From: Euperipatoides rowelli
Lineage: Eukaryota; Onychophora; Udeonychophora; Euonychophora; Peripatopsidae
Direction: 5' to 3' (one strand)
DNA: 14,741 nt
NCBI GenBank assembly: GCA_003024985.2
Contig: PXIH01S0026709.1
Under the pieces are notes generated by a model. That model did not search any database. It was given only the letters and a program-made list of their open reading frames with translations, and was not told the origin of the DNA. Below are positions 1 through 8,283 of the stretch, one piece after another. Numbering within the stretch: position 1 is the first letter of the stretch; each line of letters opens with the position of its first letter. Both the position numbers and the translations under genes were made by a program.

Positions 1-480
1 GGTGTACTTAGTCTTACTATTCAGGCTGAGGATAAATAAAGATTTCGTCTTTCTCCTCTTTAGTCCCTTAGCAGAGTTGAGTGGAGTCATGTCAGTTAAT
101 TTTGTAATTATTTTCCTGTTAAATAATATAATTTGTATAACAGCAAGATCTTTGTACACTGGAGCACATTTGGTGAATACTGTTCATTATTACTAATACA
201 AGAAGAAGTAAGAAGAATATTACCCAGTAAATAATTAGTGCTGAACAGATGTAACTATAGCTGCAGAGTTCAAATGGTGATTTATAGCCTAGTCATTTTT
301 TAATTGGTGCTTTCCATGGTCAATATGTTTGTTTGTACTTGTATGATACAGTACACATGTTAGATGATGGAAAATGTACTATTAGTATTTTATCTTAGTT
401 TTGTTTTACATTAGTTGGCCTCTGGATAGAATAGAGTATGAACTGCATGAGACCAGCTAATATTCACTCAACGATGCTGT
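1..480. other. No gene recognised
   Basis: A+T-rich sequence with only short open stretches. The frame open from position 2 to 196 reads as a hydrophobic, low-complexity peptide with no motif I recognise and begins on GTG, so I do not call it. No tRNA, repeat unit or element end is visible before the reverse transcriptase fragment begins near 481-494. Confidence 0.5.
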
Positions 481-493
481 TGTCACCAGGAGG

Positions 494-1734
494 TTTCTGA
501 CAAATGCATCTATGGAAAAGGGTTATTGGCTATTGCTAAAAAAAAATGGAAAATTGAAACTATTGTAGCTATACCTAAAATTAAGATGCCGACTAATGCC
601 AATGATAATAAGACTGCTATCGATGATCCCCTGCTTCCTAAAGTAATTGAAAAAACATAGCTAACTCATTAATAAGTGAAATTGAACCTTTAATTGACAA
701 AAAAACAATATGGAGGTTTACCCAAAAAGTCTACTATACACTATTTAACACATTTAATTAATACTGTCTTTTTTCAGGCAGAAGATAAAGGCATTATTGC
801 AGCTACAGTATTTACAGACTTTTCAAAAGCCTTTAACATGGTTGCATATGATCAAATTATCAGCGCACTTCTTCTGATTTGATCAGCAGGGTGTCATCAA
901 TTGTTGAAGATTGAATGCAAATAATCAGGATGCCTGATTCTAAAGAGTCGTTATTATGGCCATGACTGAATGGTGTACCCCAAGGTTCATCTTTTAGATG
1001 TCTCCTATTTATCATTGCTACTAACGACATAGCAAGAAATCTTCCTATGTTGACGACTTGGTGTTGGTTTGTTATCGATCGATCGGCAGCTGAAATAAAG
1101 AATCTAATCACAAATTATCTAAACGTTATTAATGAGGATTTGCAGAAGTGTAATATGTTTTTAAACATTAAGAAATCAAATTTTATGCCACAAAATTTTA
1201 CTAAGGATAAACTTAATATCGAGATTGAATTAAATAATATGGTCATGAGTCAAGTAAAGATGTGTAAAAAATCTACAAATTGAAAATATGTTGAAAAAAG
1301 CCAATTGTAAGTTATATATGATTTACAAACTTAGAAACTTAAATGCCAGCATAAGAGTGATGCGTCATGTTTACATTGCATTTATTCGAAACCACCTAGA
1401 ATTTGGCAGGGAGCCATTACAAAAAAACAAAATCTCCAACTAGAAAGCATTCAAAGGAGAGTTTGCAAAATTATTCTAAAGGAAAAATATATAAGCTATG
1501 ATGATGCTCTGAATTTGCTAAAGCTAGTTAACTTAAATGAAAGAAGAAATGCTATTACAATTAAATTTGCAAGAATTTTCTTTATGAATAATCATGACCT
1601 TGCACCTGATACAAGAATAAACATAAATACAAGATATGCAAATAAATTCATTAAATTGTACTGTTTGTATATTAAAACTGCAAGATATAACAACTCGTGT
1701 CATATTTTTTTGTAAATTAGTAGACAATAATTAA
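494..1734 (+). pseudogene. Reverse transcriptase of CR1/L2/jockey-type LINE, broken
   Basis: RNA-dependent DNA polymerase of a non-LTR retrotransposon, inactive here. Visible blocks, in order: FLTNASMEKG (494-523), W-K...IPK...P (547-591) and LLPKVIEKT (631-657), the first RT motifs; QYGGLPKKST (706-735); FTDFSKAF (818-841 region), carrying the first catalytic Asp; GVPQGS (972-989); YVDD (1046-1057), the catalytic box; then LQKCNMFLNIKKS. Past the RT come YIAFIRNHLEF, QLESIQRRVCKI (1437 on), a Y-x-S-Y-D-D-A-L block and a C-terminal RYNNS, then KLVDNN before TAA 1732-1734. This last part is typical of CR1/jockey ORF2 ends. The frame changes in A-runs near 541 and 700, around YVDD, and again near 1430 and 1705. 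Stops include TAG 658-660. Clade assignment is from motif style and is not certain. Confidence 0.9.
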
Positions 1735-1876
1735 ATTGATAGTATTAAATTTTTTTGTTGTTGTTTTTCTATTTTATTACATATTTCAAATTTATTCTAG
1801 TTCCATTGTCATGCATCTCTAAATTTTCTTTTAGGGGGATAATACTCTAGCTGAAACCAATTTGAATCTTTTTCTA

Positions 1877-1882
1877 AATAAA
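1877..1882 (+). other. Poly(A) signal AATAAA in LINE 3' UTR
   Basis: AATAAA lies about 143 bases past the terminal stop of the reverse transcriptase remnant, in sequence that reads like a CR1/jockey 3' UTR. It marks the probable 3' region of the element. Confidence 0.5.
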
Positions 1883-1890
1883 ATCATATA

Positions 1891-2316
1891 ATCTTGAACT
1901 TAAACTTTTGTTTCAGTATTCCTGAAGCCCTAATTTGTAAAATATAGGCTACTGCATGTATTTTTAAACATACAGTATTTACAAAATCAAGATTTCACAA
2001 TGTTTCCATTTTTTTAAAAATAATACAGATAATTTCTGTATTTTGAGAAGATATGGATATTTTCCATATTTTGAAAGAAATGAAATAATTCTGAGTAATG
2101 AGAAAAAGTAAAGGACTGTGCAACACAATTACCAGATAATATATGTAAAAATCCCCATTGATCAGAATAGGAGAAATTGCCTTTTTCAGCCATTTAAAAA
2201 TGGTGGATTTTTTCTTTTTTTTTTTTTTAAAAAAAAAAACAATATTTACACAATGTAAGTAAATCAAATTTATCATGTTTAAATTTTGTTTATTTATTAA
2301 TAGATATTATAAATTC
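1891..2316. other. A+T-rich spacer, nothing coding
   Basis: No coding motif is visible on either strand. The minus-strand open stretch across 1995-2276 is low-complexity (Ile/Lys/Phe), reads through a poly(T)/poly(A) run, and is not supported as a gene. Confidence 0.5.
2215..2239. repeat. T14-A11 homopolymer palindrome
   Basis: A run of 14 T is followed directly by a run of 11 A, giving a self-complementary tract that could form a short cruciform. It may be slippage at an old poly(A) tail, but no retroelement is recognisable beside it. Confidence 0.7.
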
Positions 2317-2322
2317 AAATAT
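2317..2322. repeat. Putative MITE target-site duplication, left copy
   Basis: AAATAT directly outside the left inverted repeat, matched by AAATAT at 2576-2581 outside the right one. The motif is short and A+T-only, so chance cannot be excluded. Confidence 0.55.
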
Positions 2323-2347
2323 GGGTCAGATTTCGTTATCTGCCCAC
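2323..2347 (+). repeat. MITE left terminal inverted repeat
   Basis: Begins GGGTCAGATT and ends TTATCTGCCCAC. It matches the reverse complement of 2551-2575 except at two adjacent bases. Confidence 0.85.
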
Positions 2348-2550
2348 TGACATAATTAACGTTAGGAGTCTTGTGACAACTAAAACTTTGTAGCATGAGG
2401 AATTAGTATTTTTTCTCGCTGATTTTAGTTTATTTTCTTTACAGTGCTAACTTTACTGTAATCCTGAACCCTATGATAATCTAAAAGTGAAATAGTATTT
2501 TGCTGAGCACTAATCTAGATAATTTCAACTTACTACTGTCAGCCATATTG

Positions 2551-2575
2551 GTGGGCAGATAACATAATCTGACCC
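2551..2575 (-). repeat. MITE right terminal inverted repeat
   Basis: Begins GTGGGCAGATAA and ends AATCTGACCC. It is the inverted partner of 2323-2347, with 23 of 25 bases matching. Confidence 0.85.
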
Positions 2576-2581
2576 AAATAT
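2576..2581. repeat. Putative MITE target-site duplication, right copy
   Basis: AAATAT directly outside the right inverted repeat, the partner of 2317-2322. Collapsing the two copies leaves a near-palindromic empty site, AATTCAAATATGAATT. Confidence 0.55.
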
Positions 2582-2722
2582 GAATTGTTAAAGCAATGAT
2601 TAGTACCTAATCTTGTTGGAAATTTTTTAGCAAAAGTGGATATGCTACACCTACACCGATTCATCTGAAAATAGTGATTGACATTATTGTATGACAGTGT
2701 AATGTTTAGTAATGGTAACACA

Positions 2723-2754
2723 AGCCATCGCATGATATAGCCATCACATGATAG
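2723..2754. repeat. Two-copy 16-bp tandem repeat
   Basis: AGCCATCGCATGATAT is followed directly by AGCCATCACATGATAG, a tandem pair with two differences. It lies between the MITE and the broken gene that starts near 2783. Confidence 0.75.
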
Positions 2755-2782
2755 TCTTAAGTTCTTGTATAACCTTTTAGAA

Positions 2783-4689
2783 GGAGATAAAGCTAAGCTG
2801 AAACAAGAATCAAGGACTATTTTACTTTGTATTGAATATCAAAGAGTTATTGATATTATCCATAAACTAAATTTACGCTGACTTAGTGAGTCATTTAAGT
2901 TGCACATTGAGAGAATTGCAGAGTCACTTCCAATGTTAGCTTCATCAAGCCATTTGAACCACATGAAGGCAGCCTATCTCCGCTAACCAAATTTGATTAA
3001 CCTTGAAAGTACACATCCTGATGTTTTTGATTTGTTCATGAATGTTGGCCATGCTGTCAAATGCACAGAAAACAATAATTGGTCTGGAATAGCTCCAGGT
3101 CTGCTTATAGAATAATCACACATGATATCTTAAGCCTACAGGAGTTTGACATGAGGGAATGGCATGTCACCAGTTCAGATAGCAATAGTCTATGGTTATT
3201 ATCAATGCCTTTATGCTCTCAATATAATGCAGCCATGCACTACCTATATTTTGTGCATTATGACTCAAAAGAACAATGTAAGGAAATGTAGGAATCAAGA
3301 AGATTAAGAGATACTAATGACACATCCAATCTACAATACTTCAAACACTGAAGACTTCTCCTTTTACAATGGATCCTGGCCTTCAAAATATTTCAACTGG
3401 TGTCACAGCAGCTGAAGAGGTAATGTTTACCATTTTTTTGTAATTGGTCAGAGGCTCATAGAAGTCATGAAGGGAAAAGACTTGAATATTACTCTTAAAA
3501 GAAGCAATAAAATAAAAACACTTGCTTCTAGTTCGTTTATAAAATTATATTTTGCTAACACTATGGTAGAATTAGCATAGCTGTTTCAAAGAGCTTATGT
3601 TAGGGCTTTAACCTGAGAGATGAAATTAAAATATATATTCATTCATGAATTATCTGCTACCCAACCTCACTATTTGAAAGTCCATTTGACCTTCATCAAA
3701 CTGAAAATCCACAATTGTTAAAAGTTTTCCAAAACAAAAATAAGCAATGGACACCTGATGTAGATGTAGCTGATCATCAATATGTTTTAGATGAAGGATC
3801 TCTTATTCATAGACTTCAACTCAAAATGGTTCAACATAGGAAGAAATAGCTACATTTGTTACAACTTAATGTACAAATGTGGACCAAGAATCAAGGATAT
3901 AACACATGCCAGGTGATCAAGTACAATGTCATAATGGTAAATATTTCTCTCCAAACCAATTTATTGGACACAAAACAACAAGATCAATAATCAATGAATC
4001 ATTGATCTAATAGGTAATCATCTCCTAAAACAATGATGTCAGGTAATCAACAGTAAAGATGATGNTGATGTTGACATTGTGATGTCATGTATAAAAACTG
4101 CTAATAGTTCTGCTTTTGTACTGGGGAAATAGTACAAAGTTTAATATTTATATGAGAAGTTACTTAAAGCAGAACAGTCTATCTAAAGTATGTGTTTTTC
4201 ATAACATTGTATCACTATTCGTACATGCCTTTTCAGTATGTGACCACATCTCATATATTTAGCATTAAACAAACACAAAGACTTTTTAAAAATTCAGGAA
4301 AGTGAAACACTGAAGGAGAAAACTTTATTGTTTTGCACAACTTGTCTAAAACAAGGTATTGTTGAAGAAATCACTATTAATATAATACTTCAATTATATG
4401 GAGAAAAATCTGGGGTGAGTCTGGAAGATTGTCATTGCTGAATATTTCTATAGAAATTATGGTTTCAAAAACCTTGTGAAACCAGAGAAACTTCCTCCCA
4501 CACAATCAGCAGCAAAATACTGTAAAGAAAACACATTGCAAATGTAGCAGTAACTGTTCAACAATGAAATGTGGATGTGGAAAAAGATGCTTACAATATT
4601 CTTCAGCATGTGGTGACTGTCAAGTCTGAGTTTGTGACAATGAACCAACATATATTGAATGCAGTTCTGATGAGGATATAATCCCATAA
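2783..4689 (+). pseudogene. Decayed copy of metazoan nuclease-like/CXC-tail family
   Basis: From memory of the family: large, multicopy, unnamed proteins of corals, Hydra, molluscs, amphioxus and others, with a PIN/FEN-like nuclease region and a CXC tail. They may belong to mobile elements or be domesticated from them. Blocks seen in family order: LHIERIAESLPMLASSSHL (2900s); HPDVFDLFM (3010s); NSLWLLSMPLCSQYNAAM (3180s-3240s); DPGLQNISTGVTAAEE (3357 on); GQRLIEVMKGKDLNITLKRS (3446 on); LFESPF, then YVLDEGSLIHRL (3655-3849); GPRIKDITH (3880s); NKINNQ, then DD-x-DVDIV (4058-4081, x contains the n); HAFSVCDHIS (4224-4253); LKIQESETLKEK (4280s); LYGEKSGVSLED (about 4397-4432); LPPTQSAAKY (4491-4520); and the Cys-rich end. 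The frame runs about 2-1-0-2-1-2-0-2-0-1, with in-frame stops at 2879, 2984, 3113, 3131, 3152 and elsewhere. Compared with the family, a linker of roughly 50-60 residues is missing before the Cys tail. The N-terminus is not visible. Clearly non-functional. Confidence 0.8.
4534..4689 (+). other. CXC-type cysteine-rich tail of the broken gene
   Basis: One frame reads CKCSSNCSTMKCGCGKRC, then a C-x2-C, an in-frame TGA at 4630-4632, and VCDNEP to a natural-looking TAA at 4687-4689. Nine cysteines in CxC pairs resemble the tesmin/TSO1-like CXC zinc-binding fold, which in other proteins binds DNA. The single TGA inside the motif and the frame change just upstream show that it no longer yields a protein. 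Confidence 0.8.
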
Positions 4690-5029
4690 ACTTAAATATC
4701 AAATTTTTTATACTTGGTTTAATTTTGTTTCATTTCATGAAAATTATTTTTATTAATTTCTGTTACATATCAAATGATAAATAGAAATGTACCAAAGCAT
4801 CTTATAAATTTTACATAAAAATTGATCATTAACCTGGATAAAAAAATAATTCTCTAATAAAAATCATTTACTCATTATATTTAATGTCTTTTTGTATTAT
4901 TTAATTTAAGCTTATCTTCACAATCTGATAAATGGGAATAGAGTAATGGAATTTCAGCAGGTTGCTGGAAAGTGTAATACAAGTTTTGACACATCTAAAA
5001 AAAAAATATGTTAGTAGAAAAAAATAGTA
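4690..5029. other. A+T-rich spacer after the broken gene
   Basis: No coding motif. AATAAA at 4856-4861 lies about 170 bases past the stop of the broken gene and could be its relic poly(A) signal. Confidence 0.4.
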
Positions 5030-5440
5030 GGGTCTCTCCAAACCAATCAGAATCGAGCACACACAATGCATTGCAACAACACAGGAAAAATGAAGTCATC
5101 AACAATGCTTTTCCCCATCAAGCAATGGGTGATCTCATTAGCATAACGTGTACTAGACTATGACATCATCTTCGGAAATGTGGAAATGTTCGTCAATGTT
5201 CGACCATGATCATGTTCGGACATTTCCATGAGAGGTGGGGCTCATTTGCATATGAGCCACACCTCTCATGGAAATATAGAATTCGGTAATATTCATTAAT
5301 ACTCGGTAATAGTCGCCCATTTTCAGTAATTTCCGTAGAGATTTCCGATTTTCCGATGACATCCCAAAGTTTTGGTTTTGGGGCTACTCCCCTAATTTTC
5401 ATAAATTGGTGCTTCGGAAATCTATGTACCCGAGTACCCA
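5030..5440. mobile_element. Putative non-autonomous element with palindromic core
   Basis: This block is noticeably richer in G+C than both flanks and has no gene-like coding. It contains a CCAAT-like AACCAATCAGAAT near 5040, a CTCATTAGCATAA motif near 5133, a large palindrome at 5222-5275, and related sequences CGGAAATGTGGAAAT (about 5174) and the inverted form of GGAAAATCGGAAAT (about 5339), which together may be a degraded outer inverted repeat. It abuts a LINE fragment on the right. I could not define convincing ends or a target duplication, so calling it an element is inference from composition and symmetry. Confidence 0.4.
5222..5275. repeat. Palindrome, 24-bp arms, octamer at centre
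   Basis: Arms 5222-5245 and 5252-5275 are inverted copies with one mismatch and a 6-base loop, TTGCAT. The arm starts ATTTCCATGAGAGGTG. The centre contains ATTTGCAT (5244-5251), the octamer motif bound by POU/Oct factors in animals. As RNA it would make a stable hairpin. The near-identity of the arms implies a recent origin or constraint compared with the decayed surroundings. Confidence 0.9.
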
Positions 5441-5800
5441 GAATGCTTTGCCAGTTTTACTCATCATAAATAAAGCAAACAAGTTGTCAACATTAGTAGG
5501 AAAATCACATTTGAAAACATTACCTAACAATAAAATTTCTATAATTATAAAAGTAAATACATTAAAAAAAGAGATGATTAATTGTTTCAAAAAGATCACA
5601 AAATGGACAATTGGGAGAAATTCTTAAGTTTTTAGCATCCACCAATATTGAATAACTGGAAGAACATTAGAAAAAAAAATCATATACAGAAACTTAAGCA
5701 CTCCTGGTTTGATAAATACAAAATTAGAATTCTTTAAAACCTTTTTATAATGTATAACATTAGAAGAAAAAAATCATTTTAATTGGCCAATAAAGTGTTT
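5430..5800 (-). mobile_element. 3' fragment of an L1/Tx1-like LINE ORF2
   Basis: Read on the minus strand, the end of an ORF2 is visible in fragments: VLKFLYMIFF, then NLRISPNCPFCDLFETINHL, the Cys-Cys-His-Cys type motif near the C-terminus of L1/Tx1-like ORF2, then GNVFKCDF...NLFALFMM, a typical terminal block. The pieces sit in different frames with stops between them, so it is dead. The motif matches in position and style the Cys motif of the larger LINE next door (about 6480-6560) but differs in sequence, so it is a separate, older copy on the same strand. The lower boundary, against the palindromic block, is approximate. Confidence 0.75.
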
Positions 5801-5848
5801 TGTTACGAGTCCCGACTTTTGACATATCCTGTAGACTACATCGATAGA

Positions 5849-5877
5849 TTTTTTTTTTTAATAAATAAACTTTTATT
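5849..5877 (-). other. LINE 3' end: AATAAA plus poly(A)
   Basis: On the minus strand AATAAA is followed by AGTTTATTTATT and then 10-11 A. This marks the RNA 3' end of the LINE and fixes its orientation. Flanking sequence resumes at 5848 with a less A+T-rich stretch. Confidence 0.8.
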
Positions 5878-7366
5878 CTTTAAAAGGTAATTTACATAAA
5901 TAAAGCATTTTCTTAATATCATTATATTATTAAGAACTACATCATAAAATACATTTATGTTATATTTGATCAATACAAATAATAAATAAAAAAAATCTAT
6001 ACTTGTATAATCTCACAGTTTTAATTAATCAAAATAGTTGATAGAAACAACTTACATATTTTAACTTCAGATTATTTTAATTATATCTTATTCTATAAAA
6101 TTAAATAACTTCAGTAAAATCATACTTTATTAAAGAAAAATAATTAATCAAAAATACTTAACAATTCAAAACCATTTAAAAACCAACATTGTTTAAAAAT
6201 TGTCACATTTATATATTGTTTCTCAAAATTATAAGTTAGTAATAATTCATTTTTAACAAATTTATTAACATCATCATCTAAGTTCTGGAACACACATTTC
6301 TTTATGTGTTTCCATATTGCAAATAAAAACAAAAATAATCTTTTTGCTATTATGTTATTTTTAACAATAGCATTACAAATATTTTCAATAGTGTTTACCT
6401 CTATTTTTATCTGATTTGCACTAAAAAACTTTTCTCTTATTTCTTTATATTTAGGCTACTACATTCCAAGAAGAGATGAATTATTGAGTCATCCTCCTCA
6501 CAAAACGTGCATTTCATACTATTAGGAGTTATTGAGTAAAGTTTAATTTTATTTTTAACTTGTAACGCATCATTCAGGATTTTATAGACAAAATCCAAAA
6601 TAGATGGTGAGGCGTAAGTATTAATTAAGTCTTTCGTTATTTGTTGATAATATACTAACATTCAGTATAGTAAAATTTTCTTAATATTTTAAGCTTATAT
6701 TCGAAGGGTTAAAGAGGTCCAGATCATCAGCAATATTTCTAAAATTCTTATATAAAAATAACATATGTTTTGAAAAATAAGGAGGAGGGGTATCAGATGG
6801 AGGAACTGGTACTCCATAGCCCATCAAAATCAAATGCGTTAGGATTCTTATGTATGCTTTAAATTGAACTATATAGCAAACTAAATTTAATTTTTTTAAT
6901 CCCAACCCACCATAATGTTTTGGAAACATTACTTTTTCAATTGATATTAAAGCTTTACGTCCAGCCCAAATTGTTGCTGAAAATATTGAGTACAATTTAT
7001 TAATGAATTTTTTAGTTAAAAAAATAAATGGAGAATAATAATTAATTATTGGAATTGCATAAACATTATCTTAATCTTCATTGAAAATGAAAGATATCTA
7101 TTTTTAATTGAGTTACAGACTTTTTCAATCTTCTCATCAATCAATATTTGAATTTTATGTTTCATTACTAGACCATGAAAAGGATAAGGGAGACCAATAA
7201 ACTTTTTAGGAGGGGCATTTCCAAAAATCTCAATGCTTTTTCCAGACAAGATATTGTAAGCATAGAATTTCTCTTTATTTATTATTGCTCCAGATTGGGT
7301 AGAAAATAAACTTAAAAATTCCCAGGCCATTTGAAAATCAAATTCATCTGAGCACAGAATTGTAAG

Positions 7367-7378
7367 ATGATCCATGTA
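7367..7378 (-). other. RT catalytic box mutated to YMDH
   Basis: The codons read TAC ATG GAT CAT, followed by LTILC. Non-LTR reverse transcriptases need two adjacent aspartates (F/YxDD) to bind metal ions. The second has become His, a GAT/GAC to CAT change, so this copy would be dead even without its frameshifts. Confidence 0.85.
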
Positions 7379-7985
7379 AGAAATTGCTCTGATATTTTTA
7401 TTAAAGGATCATTAGATCAGAGATATAGATATTGAAAAGAGTTGCACTCAAGGAGAAGCCCTGAGGAACAGACTTGTCAACTCTAAATCCTGGTGATAAC
7501 CTTCCATTACTTTTGTAAGATAAAGTTCTTGAATAAATATAATTGATCATTGCCCTAGTAAGATTTCATTTACCCAATAAATCTATTATTCTTTAGATAT
7601 ATATTCCAATGATACATTATTAAATGCCTGAGTAAAGTCAACAATAAATATAATTGCCACCTCATTTCTCAACTTAAAAACTGTAACGATTGTTTCAGTC
7701 AAATAGAACAAACGGGTTTGTATAGATTTAACCTTTGCTGCAAATAAAAAAAGGTTTAGAAGCATAGGGGCCTTTTCATTAAAAATTCTGTTAAGTATTT
7801 TCATAAATTTTTTTTGATCAACATTTTCTATACTTATTGGCCTATATTCATTTAGAAAGGTTTTTGACATATCTTTATTATCATCATTTTTATTGATAAG
7901 AAAAAAAATAAGATTGATTAATATAATTTCCAGTAAGGATGCCACTTAAGTATATGTAAAATAACCTTTGTAAAATTGGTACCAA

Positions 7986-8002
7986 AAAATAGTAAATCTT
8001 TT
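7986..8002. repeat. SINE target-site duplication, left copy
   Basis: AAAATAGTAAATCTTTT, identical over 17 bases to 8267-8283. In the LINE reading frame on the minus strand it encodes R-F-T-I. That RFTI is repeated on both sides of the SINE, showing that coding sequence was duplicated on insertion. Confidence 0.9.
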
Positions 8003-8205
8003 TTTTTTTTAAAAAAATAAATTTCCTCTCCAAGAGGAGAAGAAATGTATTTTTTTTTTGTTAATAACTTAAATTGAACTTATAATAATTGAATATATAA
8101 CTGATTGAAACTTGTACTAACAGGTTCCTTGATGTTACAAGGGCAGCGTACTTGGAAAAACCCAGGCGAGCTAGGGAAAAAACCGTTCCTTAACTGCCCA
8201 AGCCG

Positions 8206-8216
8206 AGGCACGAACC
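8206..8216 (-). promoter_or_regulatory. Pol III B-box-like motif of the SINE
   Basis: GGTTCGTGCCT on the minus strand against the consensus GGTTCGANNCC: one mismatch, at the A. It is the internal promoter element bound by TFIIIC. Confidence 0.75.
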
Positions 8217-8243
8217 TTTTCGGTTCATCAAGCAGAAGTAAAT

Positions 8244-8254
8244 CTGCTCGACCA
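8244..8254 (-). promoter_or_regulatory. Pol III A-box-like motif of the SINE
   Basis: TGGTCGAGCAG on the minus strand, beginning 13 bases into the element. It resembles tRNA A boxes of the Leu/Ser kind (TGGCCGAGTGG) with three differences. The distance to the B box is about 38 bases. Confidence 0.65.
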
Positions 8255-8266
8255 CGGAACCGAGAC

Positions 8267-8283
8267 AAAATAGTAAATCTTTT
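8267..8283. repeat. SINE target-site duplication, right copy
   Basis: AAAATAGTAAATCTTTT, a perfect match to 7986-8002. It lies at the 5' side of the SINE, directly before its GTCTCGG start on the minus strand. Confidence 0.9.

Larger units (their letters stand above)
481..1890 (+). mobile_element. 5'-truncated CR1/L2/jockey-type LINE fragment
   Basis: The segment holds a broken reverse transcriptase, its downstream C-terminal region and a 3' UTR. There is no endonuclease or ORF1 upstream, as expected for a non-LTR retrotransposon truncated at its 5' end during insertion. The protein blocks run in the right order on the plus strand. After the terminal stop at 1732-1734, the 3' UTR contains a G-run near 1834 and a poly(A) signal at 1877-1882. 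I see no clear terminal microsatellite or target duplication, so both ends are approximate. Confidence 0.85.
2323..2575. mobile_element. MITE-like non-autonomous DNA transposon, 253 bp
   Basis: The element starts GGGTCAG and ends CTGACCC. The terminal inverted repeats are 25 bp (2323-2347 and 2551-2575) and match at 23 of 25 positions, with the two mismatches adjacent. There is no coding capacity inside. AAATAT lies immediately outside each end (2317-2322 and 2576-2581) and looks like a 6-bp target duplication. The short length, inverted ends and lack of an ORF fit a MITE. The superfamily is not recognisable: a 6-bp duplication does not fit mariner (TA), piggyBac (TTAA) or hAT (8 bp). Confidence 0.8.
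8003..8266 (-). mobile_element. tRNA-derived SINE inserted in LINE RT
   Basis: A 264-bp non-autonomous retroposon on the minus strand. The G+C-rich head starts GTCTCGGTTCCGTGG and carries pol III boxes: A-like TGGTCGAGCAG (8254-8244) and B-like GGTTCGTGCCT (8216-8206), spaced as in tRNA-derived SINEs. The A-box context (GTGGTCGAGCAG) recalls tRNA-Ser or tRNA-Leu. A body of about 190 bases follows, then a poly(A) tail seen as the T-run ending at 8010. A perfect 17-bp duplication flanks it. The nick implied by the duplication is TTTT/A, the pattern cut by L1-type endonucleases. The family is not one I can name. Confidence 0.9.

Noticed and set aside
2-196. Open frame of 64 codons at the window start
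   Set aside because: It starts on GTG, is hydrophobic low-complexity sequence, has no motif, and there is no sign of splicing or a neighbour.
1995-2276. 93-codon minus-strand open frame
   Set aside because: It reads through a poly(T)/poly(A) tract and is Ile/Lys/Phe-rich; typical chance frame in A+T-rich DNA.
2229-2586. MITE as the non-autonomous partner of the nuclease-like/CXC relic directly downstream
   Set aside because: No copy of the MITE ends is seen after 4689, so adjacency is the only link.
5193-5402. 69-codon minus-strand open frame over the palindrome
   Set aside because: It is explained by the repeat block, half of it encodes the hairpin arms, and no motif or homology is recognised.
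5406-5627. Plus-strand open frame of 73 codons
   Set aside because: It is the antisense shadow of the LINE 3' fragment, whose Cys motif is visible on the minus strand.
5801-5848. Flank of the LINE poly(A) tail as a target duplication (GACTACATCGATAGAT)
   Set aside because: I searched the region beyond the 5' end of the LINE (about 10600-11000) and saw no second copy.
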